Origin: Methanothermobacter sp.
GTDB lineage: Archaea > Methanobacteriota > Methanobacteria > Methanobacteriales > DSM-23052
Assembly (NCBI GenBank): GCA_030055615.1
Contig: JASFYN010000004.1
Span: 1 to 64,000, forward strand
Reading direction: 5' to 3'
DNA length: 64,000 bases
Below the pieces are notes generated by a model. The model saw nothing but the letters and a program-made list of their open reading frames with translations. It was not told the DNA's origin and searched no databases. Of this stretch, positions 10,332 through 19,504 are shown one piece after another (the first letter of the stretch is position 1; every line of letters starts with the position of its first letter). A program made the position numbers and the translations under genes.

Positions 10332-11591
10332 ATGATATCTAATAGTCTGTTTAGGGAGGCTTTGGAGGTTTTACCTGGTGGTGTGAGTTCTCCGGTAAGA
10401 AGATTCGAGCCATACCCTTTTTTCGCCGAAAAGGGTGAAGGTTGCATGCTCTATGACGTGGATGGTAACCGTTACATAGATTATTGTTTAGCCTATGGCC
10501 CCCTTATTCTTGGACATGCTCCAGAGAAGATTACAAATAAGGTATGCGAACAAATAAAAAGAGGGAGTACTTATGGTACGCCAACCCGGGCCGAAGTAGA
10601 ACTTGCAAAACTTGTCATAGATAGGGTACCATCCGTTGAAATGATAAGGTTTGTGAATTCGGGTACAGAGGCTACAATGGCTGCAATAAGACTTGCAAGG
10701 GCATTCACGGGAAAGGATAAAATAATCAAATTTGAAGGCGCATATCATGGTGCACATGATTATGTTTTGGTAAAACCAGGATCCGGTGCGACAGCAGCCC
10801 CTGATTCACCAGGCATACCCGCAGACACGACAAGAAACACTATATCAGTACCTTTCAATGATGAAGAAACAGTTGCAAGTATAATAGAAGATGATGATAA
10901 TATTGCAGCAATACTAGTAGAGCCTGTTATGGCTAATATAGGCTGTATAGAACCGAAGGATGGCTACTTAAAATTTTTGAGAAAAATAACAAGTGAAAAT
11001 GGTATACTCCTGATATTTGATGAGGTTATCACAGGTTTTAGGATAGCCCCTGGAGGTGCTCAAGAATATTATAATATAGTTGCGGATCTTGTAACCTATG
11101 GGAAGATCATAGGGGGAGGATTCCCCATGGGTGCACTAGCGGGTCCTAGAGAAATAATGGAACATATATCACCAGCAGGTGATGTTTATCAAGCCGGAAC
11201 ATTCAATGGGAATCCTGTATCAGTAACTGCGGGTATAGCAACCCTCAAGGAATTAACAGAGGATATTTACAGGGAGCTTACCAAAAAAGGGGAAATGATA
11301 AGAAAGGGCATAAAGGATATCCTAGAGGATAATAATCTAGAATTTCATTTAGCAGGGTTATCATCAATGTTCCAGGTCTATTTTACCGAGAGAGAGGTTA
11401 AAGATTATATTAGTGCCAAGACGGCTGACTTAGAAATGTTCAAAAAGTATTTCCATGGCCTTTTAAAGGGTGGGGTTTTCGTGCCACCATCACAATTTGA
11501 ATGCTGTTTTATTTCAGCAGCCCACAGAAAGGAAGATCTTGATGTGACATTAGAGGTGATGGAGGAATCTATTAAAAAGGCCATCAAATAG
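10332..11591 (+). CDS. hemL: Glutamate-1-semialdehyde 2,1-aminomutase
   Basis: PLP enzyme that converts glutamate-1-semialdehyde to 5-aminolevulinate, the entry into tetrapyrroles (F430, cobamide, sirohaem). 419 residues from ATG 10332, which has GGAGG directly upstream; an in-frame ATG 24 bases earlier overlaps cbiC and lacks such a site. Seen: [59 protein letters not shown] and the PLP lysine in [14 protein letters not shown]. It ends the plus-strand operon; the next gene is convergent, 15 bases away. Confidence 0.96.
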   Translation: MISNSLFREALEVLPGGVSSPVRRFEPYPFFAEKGEGCMLYDVDGNRYIDYCLAYGPLILGHAPEKITNKVCEQIKRGSTYGTPTRAEVELAKLVIDRVPSVEMIRFVNSGTEATMAAIRLARAFTGKDKIIKFEGAYHGAHDYVLVKPGSGATAAPDSPGIPADTTRNTISVPFNDEETVASIIEDDDNIAAILVEPVMANIGCIEPKDGYLKFLRKITSENGILLIFDEVITGFRIAPGGAQEYYNIVADLVTYGKIIGGGFPMGALAGPREIMEHISPAGDVYQAGTFNGNPVSVTAGIATLKELTEDIYRELTKKGEMIRKGIKDILEDNNLEFHLAGLSSMFQVYFTEREVKDYISAKTADLEMFKKYFHGLLKGGVFVPPSQFECCFISAAHRKEDLDVTLEVMEESIKKAIK

Positions 11592-11606
11592 ACCCCTCAT
11601 GGTGGA

Positions 11607-12314
11607 TTAGTATGCTTGTCTCATAAGTTTTTCGAATCCTATGTATGTTAGGAATTCTACAAGGGCGGTTTGTGGGACTACGACGATATTACCTTGGGCA
11701 TTTTGCTTAACCACCTCATCTATCAAATTTAAGTATTTGTCCCGGTTCCTTGTAGAGTCTATTATAGCTTTAATGAGGGATTTAACCGCCTCTCCTCTAC
11801 TGTATCCAGTTTTCTGCTCTTCTCTTAAAAATTCTATTGAATTTCCTGAAACATAACCTTTCCCCTCTACGTATACTGGTCCTATCCTTGCCAGAATCGC
11901 GTCAACAGCTTCTGGGGTTACTATAACTACAATATCTGTCTTTTCGCCAGTATTATATTCTACTATTTCTTGGGCGAGTTTCGCCCCTTTTTCTGTGTCA
12001 TTTTCCCAGAGAGCATCATGTAGATACCATTTTTTAACACCTATAGCTTGCAAGGATGGTGGTGTTGCTGTGGGATGAGCCATCTGCCCTGGGTAGATAG
12101 GTTTTATACTTGTTATGTTCCCATTATTCAAGGTTATGATGAATGCCATGTCAACTGCTCCTATGCCTGGTCTTGGCTCGGTTGGATCGACGCATAAAAG
12201 CAACACTTTCTTTTCTCCTACCATCACATTACGAGAATTTTTAATATACATAAAGGAGAAAAAGATAATAATTGCAACAACCACTATGAATATTATGATG
12301 ATTTTTCTTCTCAT
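11607..12314 (-). CDS. Membrane-anchored LytR-CpsA-Psr-like (DUF4012-type) protein
   Basis: 235 residues: a basic N-terminus and one membrane segment (about residues 4-22, IIIIFIVVVAIIIFF), then an extracellular domain. KVLLLCVDPTEPRPGIGAVDMAFIITL resembles the start of LCP domains (LLLGxD...RSDTMMLVS), with the acidic residue after the first strand and an aspartate in the DMA motif. No full set of LCP arginines was identified. LCP enzymes attach polymers to bacterial walls; in a pseudomurein-walled archaeon a wall role is attractive but is inference. The gene stands alone, convergent to hemL. Confidence 0.5.
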   Translation of the reverse strand: MRRKIIIIFIVVVAIIIFFSFMYIKNSRNVMVGEKKVLLLCVDPTEPRPGIGAVDMAFIITLNNGNITSIKPIYPGQMAHPTATPPSLQAIGVKKWYLHDALWENDTEKGAKLAQEIVEYNTGEKTDIVVIVTPEAVDAILARIGPVYVEGKGYVSGNSIEFLREEQKTGYSRGEAVKSLIKAIIDSTRNRDKYLNLIDEVVKQNAQGNIVVVPQTALVEFLTYIGFEKLMRQAY

Positions 12315-12437
12315 AGGTATTCTGTTAATCTATTCCATTATATAAAATTACTTTGTATTCTAAGAGAGGATTGTCTTCCTAATGTGATTATGGTAAAAAC
12401 ATGAAAAAGATCAGATGAGAGAGTATGTAGCCCAACT

Positions 12438-12911
12438 TTATATAGGAAGGGATAAGGGCGTCTTCCCCGCCAAGATTAAAATGATCAAGAGAATAATGAT
12501 TATAAAGAATGATATGAGGATATAATTAGTGTTTTTGTGGGTTTTAATTTCTTTTCTTTTATTTTGAATGGTGGAGATGAAATCTTGGGCATCATCAAGA
12601 TCATCTTTGAGCAGGCTTTCAACTGTTTTCCTGTTATCAGTAATTCCAGTGCCGATTATTTCATAGGATTCTTTTATAATTTCACCATCTTTGATAATTC
12701 CAACTTTCTCAGAAGTTATTCCTTTGCTGGTCTTGTTAATTTCGTTAGGTTTTTCTCCGTAGGCCTCTTCTAGAGATTCATAATATTGGAGCGAACCCCC
12801 ACATTCACATGAGACAAAATCAGAAGGGCTTTCACCTTCCTCCAACTTGTAATAACCTCCACATTCACTGCAGATAAGATAACCTTTGGATTGGGATTTT
12901 CCAGCCTTCAA
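12438..12911 (-). CDS. Zinc-ribbon protein with C-terminal membrane anchor
   Basis: 157 residues from the TTG at 12911, which has GGGGGG seven bases upstream; a longer ATG-initiated form from 12941 lacks a ribosome binding site. The N-terminus has a four-cysteine zinc ribbon (LICSECGG ... VSCECGGSL), the middle is charged, and the C-terminal 25 residues form one membrane segment ([19 protein letters not shown]). Such tail-anchored zinc ribbons are common in Methanobacteriales and uncharacterised. The ribbon would face the cytoplasm. Confidence 0.7.
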   Translation of the reverse strand: MKAGKSQSKGYLICSECGGYYKLEEGESPSDFVSCECGGSLQYYESLEEAYGEKPNEINKTSKGITSEKVGIIKDGEIIKESYEIIGTGITDNRKTVESLLKDDLDDAQDFISTIQNKRKEIKTHKNTNYILISFFIIIILLIILILAGKTPLSLPI

Positions 12912-13103
12912 CTGTAAACCCCCCCAGTAAACGCCCCCCAAATTGAGGTATTAATCATTGGGATCCTACCTATAATTTTAATAAAATGAGCACTTAAAAT
13001 TATCTTATATTATTGTTCATAAATAAATTTTTTGTATACACAGTTGAGAATCCTATTATAATTCGAGATGACTTGGGTAAAATTTTATTGAGGGATCCTA
13101 AAT

Positions 13104-13832
13104 ATGGTGGTTATAGTAGTGGGAGTTGGTGAAAACAAAAATGTTGAGACAGCAGCAAATAATATAGATTTTGAAGTTCTTTTATCTTATTCAGAAGATG
13201 AATTTATCAGGATGATCCATGAAGGTGTTGGGGATGCATATGTAAGGGGTTCATTAAATTCAGCGCCTATCGTACGGGAATTAAAAAAAATTGGGGATCC
13301 TAAGAGGGCATCATTTATAGAATTAGATGATCACAGTTTTTTCCTCGCTCCTGTTGGTATAGATGAAGGATTCACAATAGAGGATAAGATAAAGATAATA
13401 GATTATTGTTCCAATTTCATGGAAAAAATAGGTTTCAAGGCTAGTATAGCTGTTATTTCAGGTGGCAGGCCCCATGATATTGGGAGAGCACCGGAAATCG
13501 ACAAATCAATCAAAGAAGCCGAGAAGTTAACATCAATGATAAAAGATAAATATGATATAAAACATTATTATATTCTGATAGAGGATGCTATAAAAGATGG
13601 ACGTAATCTGATTCTAGCCCCAGATGGTATAACAGGTAACCTTATATTCCGAAGCCTTGTATTAATCGGATCAGCTAAAAGTCATGGGGCTATAACCCTT
13701 GGGATAGATCCTATTTTTATAGACACTTCTAGGGCCCAGACCGTCGAGGGCTATAAAAGAGCGTTAAAATTCGCATATAAACTTGCTAATATGAGGGAGG
13801 ATGTGGATGAAACTCCTAAAGCCAATCTATAA
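13104..13832 (+). CDS. mtxX: Methanogenesis marker protein 4 / MtxX
   Basis: 242-residue protein of the MtxX family, one of the proteins confined to methanogens, structurally akin to phosphotransacetylases. Recognisable parts: [15 protein letters not shown] at the start, [41 protein letters not shown] and [25 protein letters not shown]. The exact reaction is not established; a methyltransferase role was suggested from its location in other genomes. ATG at 13104 follows GAGGGAT. The 3' end overlaps the start of uppS by 26 bases. Confidence 0.85.
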   Translation: MVVIVVGVGENKNVETAANNIDFEVLLSYSEDEFIRMIHEGVGDAYVRGSLNSAPIVRELKKIGDPKRASFIELDDHSFFLAPVGIDEGFTIEDKIKIIDYCSNFMEKIGFKASIAVISGGRPHDIGRAPEIDKSIKEAEKLTSMIKDKYDIKHYYILIEDAIKDGRNLILAPDGITGNLIFRSLVLIGSAKSHGAITLGIDPIFIDTSRAQTVEGYKRALKFAYKLANMREDVDETPKANL

Positions 13833-14574
13833 ACTCTACGAATGGTACATTTTGAGAAATTTGAAAAAGGAGAAAATGCCAAGGCACGTAGCTATAATAA
13901 TGGATGGTAACAGGCGTTATTCACGATTACAAGGAAGTAGAGATCCTATACAAGGCCATAAACGGGGTATTAAAACCCTTGAAAAGGTACTAGATTGGTG
14001 TATAGACCTTGGAATAGAGATCGTAACAGTGTACGCCTTCTCCACTGAAAACTTCAAACGTCCCAAAAAGGAAGTGGAGGGTCTTATGAAATTATTCGAG
14101 GAAAACTTTAAAAAAGTTGCCGAAAACGAGAAGATCCATAAAAATCGTGTGAGGATCAAAGCCGTGGGCAATCTCGACCTTTTACCCGAAAATGTGAAGG
14201 AGGCTATTAGAATAGCTGAAAAAGCCACCGAAAAATACGATGATAGAATTCTTAACATTGCCATAGGCTATGATGGACGGCTGGAAATAGTTGAAGCCAC
14301 AAGAAAGATAGCCCAGATGGTTAAAGAAGGTAAAATCGACCCAGAGGACATCGATGAGGACACTATAAATGATAACCTTTATACTGCAGGGTTAGAGGAT
14401 CCCCACCTTATCATAAGGACTAGTGGCGAGGAAAGATTAAGCGGATTCTTACTCTGGCAATCATCCTATTCCGAATTATACTTCTGTGACAGTCTTTGGC
14501 CAGAATTCAGGAAAGTGGACTTTTTAAGGGCTCTGAGATCATATCAGGAACGTGAGAGGAGATTCGGCGCCTAG
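13807..14574 (+). CDS. uppS: Cis-prenyltransferase (undecaprenyl-diphosphate synthase family)
   Basis: Condenses isopentenyl diphosphate units into the long cis-polyprenyl lipid carrier used for glycan and pseudomurein assembly at the membrane. 255 residues. Signatures: [14 protein letters not shown] with the catalytic Asp, [35 protein letters not shown] and the C-terminal [21 protein letters not shown] ... SELYF. The start at ATG 13807 follows GGGAGG; an ATG at 13801 lies inside that site. It overlaps mtxX and is followed at once by tatD. Confidence 0.95.
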   Translation: MKLLKPIYKLYEWYILRNLKKEKMPRHVAIIMDGNRRYSRLQGSRDPIQGHKRGIKTLEKVLDWCIDLGIEIVTVYAFSTENFKRPKKEVEGLMKLFEENFKKVAENEKIHKNRVRIKAVGNLDLLPENVKEAIRIAEKATEKYDDRILNIAIGYDGRLEIVEATRKIAQMVKEGKIDPEDIDEDTINDNLYTAGLEDPHLIIRTSGEERLSGFLLWQSSYSELYFCDSLWPEFRKVDFLRALRSYQERERRFGA

Positions 14575-14575
14575 T

Positions 14576-15347
14576 ATGGGGGTTTGGTAGGATAATAGAC
14601 GTCCATTGCCACATAGACTTCAAAGACTTTAACAAGGACAGGGAAGAGGTTATAAAAAGGGCTAAGAAGAAGTTAACAAGCATAATAGATTGTGGAGTCG
14701 GTCTTGGGGGTGTGAGAAGGTCTATCAAGTTATCGGAAGAATATAAACATTTTATATATCCCACTCTGGGTTTACATCCAGTAGACGCTGCTAAGATGGA
14801 AGATAAGATCATAAAAACCATTATAGAAGAAATAGAGGATAATATAGAGAAGGCCGTAGGTGTTGGTGAGAGTGGACTGGACTTCCACCATACAAGGGAC
14901 CTGGAGGGTCGCAGGAGGCAGGAGAAAATCTTCAGATTATTCATAGAACTTGCAATTGAATATGAGCTCCCCCTCATAATCCATGCAAGGGACAGTGAAA
15001 GAAAAGCCTTCAAAATCATAAAGGAACACCCAATAGAAAATGTAATATTCCACTGTTATAGTGGCAGCCTAGACACGGCGAAAAACATAATAGAAGAGGG
15101 ATATTATCTCTCATTCTCTACTATGGTATGTTTCATAGACCATCACCAGAAACTAATCAAGGACTTGCCACTTCAGAGTATCCTAACAGAGACTGACAGC
15201 CCATACTTGTCCCCATTCAAAGGTAAGAGAAACGAACCCTCATTTATAGAGGAAGCTGTGAAGAAAATAGCCCAAATAAAAAATACAAACATCAAAAAAG
15301 TTGATAATATAACAGAAAATAATGCAAAAAGAATATTCAAGATATGA
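14576..15347 (+). CDS. tatD: TatD family metal-dependent hydrolase, apparent frameshift at the start
   Basis: TIM-barrel nuclease/hydrolase of the TatD group. The catalytic frame contains the N-terminal metal motif IIDVHCHIDF, LGLHPVDA, GVGESGLDFHH, LPLIIHARD, NVIFHCYSG and ETDSPYLSP. That frame has no ATG, GTG or TTG upstream of the HCH motif before a stop. The ATG at 14576 is out of frame because GGGGG follows it; with four G it would read M-G-F-G-R-I-I-D-V-H and give a normal 256 residues. So either one G too many is recorded or the gene is truly damaged or starts at a non-standard codon. It begins two bases after uppS. Confidence 0.85.
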
Positions 15348-15348
15348 A

Positions 15349-15708
15349 TCATTCTAAGATCTCTTTAGCCGCTATTAAAGCATTTATAGCTGCTGGAAAA
15401 CCCGCATATACCGACATTTGTATTATAGTCTCGATTATCTCCTCCCTCGTGCAACCCGCATTAACAGCGCCACGAATATGACCCTTAAGCTGTGAAGTGG
15501 CACAACCAAGTGTTGTTAAAGCGGCTATGGTTATAAGTTCCCTAGTTTTAAGATCAAGGCCTCCGCGAGAATAAATCTCACCATAGGGGAACTCGGCAAC
15601 TATACGCGCAAAATCAGGTGCTATATCCTCTAATTCCTTCTTAAGTTCCTCATATGAGTCCTTATGGATCTTATCCAATATCCTCAATCCCCTCTCATAC
15701 CTTTCCAT
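15349..15708 (-). CDS. Carboxymuconolactone decarboxylase / AhpD-like protein
   Basis: 119-residue all-helical protein of the CMD family. It has [53 protein letters not shown] and EIL at the end. The position equivalent to the AhpD CxxC is CATS here, so only one cysteine of the peroxidase pair is present and a redox role of AhpD type is doubtful; the later Cys in NAGCTREE is separate. It is convergent with tatD (one base apart) and divergent from arfC. Confidence 0.85.
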   Translation of the reverse strand: MERYERGLRILDKIHKDSYEELKKELEDIAPDFARIVAEFPYGEIYSRGGLDLKTRELITIAALTTLGCATSQLKGHIRGAVNAGCTREEIIETIIQMSVYAGFPAAINALIAAKEILE

Positions 15709-15761
15709 AATTTTATACCCCCCATAAGGTTATATCATCTAATGATTAAAATAATGATGGG

Positions 15762-16427
15762 GTGTGTACAATAAAATTGAAACCTTATGTTATATTAAAT
15801 GCTGCCATGACCCTCGACGGTAAAATAGCAACACACACTGGAAGCTCGGAAATATCAGGAAAAAAAGACCTGATAAGGGTCCATAGACTACGCAGAGAAT
15901 GTGACGCTATAATGGTAGGGATAAACACCGTACTCATAGACAACCCCCGCCTAACAATACACAAAATAAAAGCAGACAAATCAGAAAACCCAACAAGGAT
16001 AGTCGTCGACAGTCGGGCAAGAACACCACCAAATTCCAGAATACTCAACAAAGAAGCCCCAACAATAATAGCGGTTTCAAAAAGCGCCCCCAAAGAGAGA
16101 ATCAAGAAACTGTCAAGTAAGGCCAAGATAATCGCAGCCGGTGACAAAAAAGTCAACCTAAAAACCTTAATGGCCGAACTAAAAAAGATGGGCATAAAAA
16201 AATTAATGTTAGAAGGAGGTTCAACCCTGAACTTCTCCATGCTCAAAGAAGGCCTCGTAGATGAAGTGAGAGTTTGCATAGCGCCCATGATAGTAGGGGG
16301 GGCACAAGCAAAAACACTAGTAGACGGCCGAGGGATACCCTATATGAAGGATGCTATAAAACTAGAACTTAGAAAATATTACACTCTTGGAAAGGATCTA
16401 ATCCTAGAATACAAGGTTATATCCTAG
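15762..16427 (+). CDS. arfC: 2,5-diamino-6-ribosylamino-pyrimidinone 5'-phosphate reductase
   Basis: NAD(P)H-dependent reductase of archaeal riboflavin and F420 synthesis, related to the RibD reductase domain. Signatures: YVILNAAMTLDGKIA, RRECDAIMVGINTVLIDNPRLT, PTRIVVDSRARTP, LMLEGGSTLNFSMLKEGLVDEVRV and PMIVGGAQAKTLVDG. 221 residues from the GTG at 15762; a TTG at 15777 (MKPYVILNAAM) is equally possible and closer to the usual family start. It shares a 53-base divergent promoter region with the CMD gene. Confidence 0.9.
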   Translation: MCTIKLKPYVILNAAMTLDGKIATHTGSSEISGKKDLIRVHRLRRECDAIMVGINTVLIDNPRLTIHKIKADKSENPTRIVVDSRARTPPNSRILNKEAPTIIAVSKSAPKERIKKLSSKAKIIAAGDKKVNLKTLMAELKKMGIKKLMLEGGSTLNFSMLKEGLVDEVRVCIAPMIVGGAQAKTLVDGRGIPYMKDAIKLELRKYYTLGKDLILEYKVIS

Positions 16428-16440
16428 GGGGGGTATCAAG

Positions 16441-16983
16441 TTGCTCGAAGAAATCTACAAAAGAATAATCAAATTAAGAGAAAATGGATGCCATGATGGT
16501 CCTAGTAGCATTTGTCGTGTGGATGAATTCTATTTCAACCAGCTGATGGCACGCTTACAAAAAGAGATAGAAATCGTGAAAAAGTATAAACCTCCAACAA
16601 GACCCGCCTTGGACCCCCTTGTATCAACTGAACTTGGAATTTACCGTGGCGACGATTACCAGATAGGCCGCTTATTAGGTTATCCACGTTGTTGTATAGA
16701 GAGTTTTTCAGAGGCTACGCGTTTCGCCATTGATGAAGGTCACTTAGCTGAACTGGATGAGTTGGACGCGCCAAAGGATGCCTGCGCCATAATACTACCA
16801 TCTGGTTTTATACCATGTAGTCTAAAATGTCCAATGGCATGGAAAAATAAGCTGATAGCCTATGTAAACCCTAGCGAATATCAGATGATATTAGAACTCG
16901 AAGATGAACTTAAAAGAGAACTACCCCACTTTCACCTTGGATACAACGAATATTACGAGAAAATCCCCCTAAAAAGTGAATAG
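16441..16983 (+). CDS. DUF483-like cysteine-containing protein
   Basis: 180 residues from a TTG behind GGGGGGTATC, 13 bases after arfC, so probably in one transcript. Conserved-looking cysteine clusters are GYPRCCIESF (about residues 80-89) and GFIPCSLKCPMAW, resembling the archaeal DUF483 family; CxxxCP plus CC could bind a metal or Fe-S centre. No function is known. The end is convergent with the DedA gene, 17 bases apart. Confidence 0.6.
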   Translation: MLEEIYKRIIKLRENGCHDGPSSICRVDEFYFNQLMARLQKEIEIVKKYKPPTRPALDPLVSTELGIYRGDDYQIGRLLGYPRCCIESFSEATRFAIDEGHLAELDELDAPKDACAIILPSGFIPCSLKCPMAWKNKLIAYVNPSEYQMILELEDELKRELPHFHLGYNEYYEKIPLKSE

Positions 16984-17000
16984 GAGACTATTATAGCGAT

Positions 17001-17600
17001 TCACCCCCACTTTCTCCATATATAGACTATGAGTAACACTAATCCAATGATAACCCCATAATCAAGGAGATGGAATAAGGATCTTATGACTGACCAGTGG
17101 GGGCCCAAACGATATCCAATATACACCAAGGCAAAACACCAAGGTAATGAGCCTATAAAAGTATAAACTGTAAACCTTTTTAAGTCCATTTCAGCTATCC
17201 CTGCTGGTAATGAAATGAATGTACGTATAACAGGGAGAACCCTTGAGATGAGAATTGCTTCATGGCCATAATTTGCGAACCATTCTTCTGCCATTTCAAG
17301 TTTTTTCTCTGTGATGAGGATATATTTACCATACTTTTCAAGGAATGGCCGGCCACCATAAAAGCCTATGAGGTATGCTATCCATGAACCTATAAGGTTC
17401 CCTAGTGCTCCTATAATTGTGATTCCAAGGATGCTCATAGTACCCTTCCATGCTATGTATCCACTAAATGGCATTATAGCCTCACTGGGTAGTGGAACAC
17501 ATGCACTCTCAAAGACCATGCATATAAAAACGCCAAAATATCCTGTTTTCTGGATGAAACCAATAACAACATTACTTAAATACTCCACAATACCATACAT
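17001..17600 (-). CDS. DedA (SNARE-associated) family membrane protein
   Basis: 199 residues with about five hydrophobic segments. Typical DedA sequence: FESACVPLPSEAIMPFSGYIAWKG near residues 28-51, GNLIGSWIAYLIGFYGGRPFLEKYGKYI, then the amphipathic ISRVLPVIRTFISLPAGIAEM with the key arginines and the glycine-rich GSLPWCFALVYIGYRLG. Family members move phospholipids or polyprenyl carriers across membranes. GGGATTA precedes the ATG and a TATATAAAT element lies 24-34 bases upstream. Confidence 0.92.
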   Translation of the reverse strand: MYGIVEYLSNVVIGFIQKTGYFGVFICMVFESACVPLPSEAIMPFSGYIAWKGTMSILGITIIGALGNLIGSWIAYLIGFYGGRPFLEKYGKYILITEKKLEMAEEWFANYGHEAILISRVLPVIRTFISLPAGIAEMDLKRFTVYTFIGSLPWCFALVYIGYRLGPHWSVIRSLFHLLDYGVIIGLVLLIVYIWRKWG

Positions 17601-17623
17601 TAATCCCTATTTCTTTAAAATTT

Positions 17624-17634
17624 AATTTATATAG
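17624..17634 (-). promoter_or_regulatory. TATA box of the DedA gene
   Basis: On the minus strand CTATATAAATT, a near-consensus archaeal TATA box, 24 bases upstream of the DedA ATG; the predicted transcript would have almost no leader. Confidence 0.5.
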
Positions 17635-18174
17635 TTTTTCAAATAGCAAAAATAAAGTTAGAACTTGGCCAAGACAAAAAAATAATATAATTTACTCTCC
17701 CCCTTTCATGGAACAACATTTTCCGAAGACATCTTCTAATTAATAAATTTTATCTCAAGATGAGGGGGTGAAAATTTTTTTGACAACTTTTCGAAAAAAA
17801 GAGGATGATCCGTGTAGTGTTCAAATTCTTGTTTTCAAGACTTCAGATAAGCTCAGGGGGAATTTTCCTATTCCTCCTTTAATGTTGATTGGTTTGACTA
17901 TTCTGTTTCACTTTTTAGTTGTGGTTGAGTTGAAAATGAGTCTCCAGTGAGTATAATTTCCGCTGTTCTACTTCCGAAGCAGAAGCCAGTGAAGGCAACT
18001 AAAAAGCCCTGTGAGCATGCTTAGGATGTCTGATAATAATCTGTGAACCATTTGGTGAGGCGCATTTAAAATATATGGAATGTGGATATGCCCAAAATTA
18101 ATATTACGGTGGGTGATATCAAGCCTCTCGCAAGACTTGGCACGCCTGCTGGCGCTTTTCCACTTTCAGCGAAA

Positions 18175-18330
18175 TTATAATTCATCTAAGGTTAATTCAT
18201 CATGTGATGCTTTCTCTATTAGGTTTTCGATTAAAAGTCTTCTTATTTTGGTGAATGATATGCCAAGATTATGTCGAGGATTTCTAAGTATGTGCGAATA
18301 ACAATTGTTAACACATAAATAGTATGTCAA
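18175..18330 (-). pseudogene. C-terminal fragment of an unidentified gene
   Basis: Open minus-strand frame of about 51 codons ending in TAA at 18177-18175. The reading is protein-like: HILRNPRHNLGISFTKIRR, then LLIENLIEKASHDELTLDEL. It has no proper start (a TTG at 18330 is preceded by a TGA nine bases further up) and no ribosome binding site. The amphipathic charged tail suggests a real C-terminus. No family recognised. Confidence 0.3.
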
Positions 18331-18332
18331 AT

Positions 18333-18960
18333 TTAACGCTCAATTATAATAATCCCGCCAATGACGACAATTAAAACTGGTAACAGCCACAAAATCCAAA
18401 GAACCACTTTTTTTACTAATGTTCATATAAACATCCCACTTTTTTGAATTTTACTTTTTCACATAATCAGCTAGCATATATGCCGGCTTGTATTCGCATT
18501 CTCTTTTTCCAATTTTATATCACCTAGCTTAATTATACACTCATTTTTATTGTATAAAGGGACGATTTTTCAAGATGGGCTTTTCATCTGCATATTCTAT
18601 GACAAAATTCTTATATGATCGAATCTTGGAAGAAAATTCCCCAATATTCCACTGGGGTCATTTCACCAATTTGGGAAAGTATTCTGGCAAACTCATACTT
18701 TTTTTACCAGATTAGGGGACAGTAGACGGTAACGGGTTGTCTTTTTTGTAATTCTTTGTACCCTTGATAACTTTTTTTTTGTAATGTGTTTTCTAATTTT
18801 TCTGCGGATAACTATTGCAAGAATATGAAACTGGTAATGAGTTCCCACCATAAATCCAAAATAATGGGGCTACTAAAAAAAATAGTATACCAACAATATA
18901 CCCTTAGATATCTTACAATTTTGTAGAAGGCTGTAGTAGCCACTTCCCGATTTTCCTAAG
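18333..18960 (-). pseudogene. Decayed gene for a membrane protein (multiple stops and frameshifts)
   Basis: Reading the minus strand from about 18960 downward gives successive protein-like pieces in changing frames: a membrane segment GYIVGILFFLVAPLFWIYGG, a helical stretch LSAEKLENTLQKKSYQGYKE starting at 18811, QPVTVYCPLIW then an in-frame TAA at 18706-18704, YEFARILSQIGEMTPVEYWG in the same frame, YKNFVIEYADEKPILKNRPF one frame over, IGKRECEYKPAYMLADYVKK after another shift, and a last hydrophobic segment WILWLLPVLIVVIGGIIII ending at 18333. This looks like one protein with N- and C-terminal membrane anchors, inactivated by at least one stop and several indels near A-runs. No family recognised. 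Confidence 0.4.
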
Positions 18961-19243
18961 TTGTGCACTTAAAGTAAGGATTGGAATACATCCATATAGA
19001 AAAGGGAAAACCAGTAAGGAAGAATGATTACCCCCCCAAAAAAATTGTAACCCATAAAGGCATAATTGTACACGCATATCTCGCATCAATTTCTACAATC
19101 AAAAAAATATAGTGGCAACTAAAGGGCTGTGAATACTTTCTCAAAAAGTTTTACTCCTTCGAAAAAGTATTTGCCCCCCTCGTTGAATAACTTTGGATTT
19201 ACTTTTAGGGTTACATAAAATAATAATCATCCGTTTAAGAAAT

Positions 19244-19354
19244 TCAAGATTTAGGAGCAGTGAAGGTTCCAATAAAATCCATAACGATACCTTTTATTGC
19301 CTTGAAGATTGAGCCTAGCTTTAACCTTCTTTTCCAAAAGATACCACCCCACAT
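19244..19354 (-). pseudogene. Possible N-terminal remnant, 36 codons
   Basis: Minus-strand frame from ATG 19354-19352 to TGA 19246-19244. It reads MWGGIFWKRR, then LGSIFKAIKGIVMDFIGTF, basic then hydrophobic, as at the start of a membrane protein. It lies upstream of, and in the same direction as, the decayed membrane-protein fragments and may be its beginning. No ribosome binding site seen. Confidence 0.25.
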
Positions 19355-19504
19355 CAGATCATTTATTTTAAGAATTCTCTATTCCAAATTTTTTTATTCC
19401 ATTTCCAGGGGATCTATTCACACCCGAAATTAATGAGGAAGATGGGCGTTTAATGATAATGCCAAGTTCCATCACTTTAAATAATAATCATGAATGATTA
19501 AAAT

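Larger units (their letters stand above)
17635..19504. other. 1.9-kb region without an intact gene
   Basis: The longest gap in the window, AT-rich, lying between two minus-strand genes. Most of it is covered by protein-like minus-strand fragments broken by stops and frame changes (separate pseudogene entries). 17,640-18,080 shows nothing clear on either strand. A 30-codon plus-strand frame at 18088-18180 (MPKINITVGDIKPLARLGTP...) has no support. No tRNA, RNase P or SRP RNA signature and no terminal inverted repeats were found. Confidence 0.5.

Noticed and set aside
18088-18180. 30-codon plus-strand frame MPKINITVGDIKPLARLGTP...
   Set aside because: Reads well but is short, has no ribosome binding site and ends without continuation in any frame; chance cannot be excluded.
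18704-18706. In-frame TAA within the decayed gene as a possible recoded codon
   Set aside because: Surrounding frameshifts show decay; recoding in methanogens uses UGA or UAG, not UAA.
17635-19504. RNase P RNA, SRP RNA or tRNA in the large gap
   Set aside because: The sequence is AT-rich without the GC-rich paired regions or conserved boxes these RNAs have in thermophiles.
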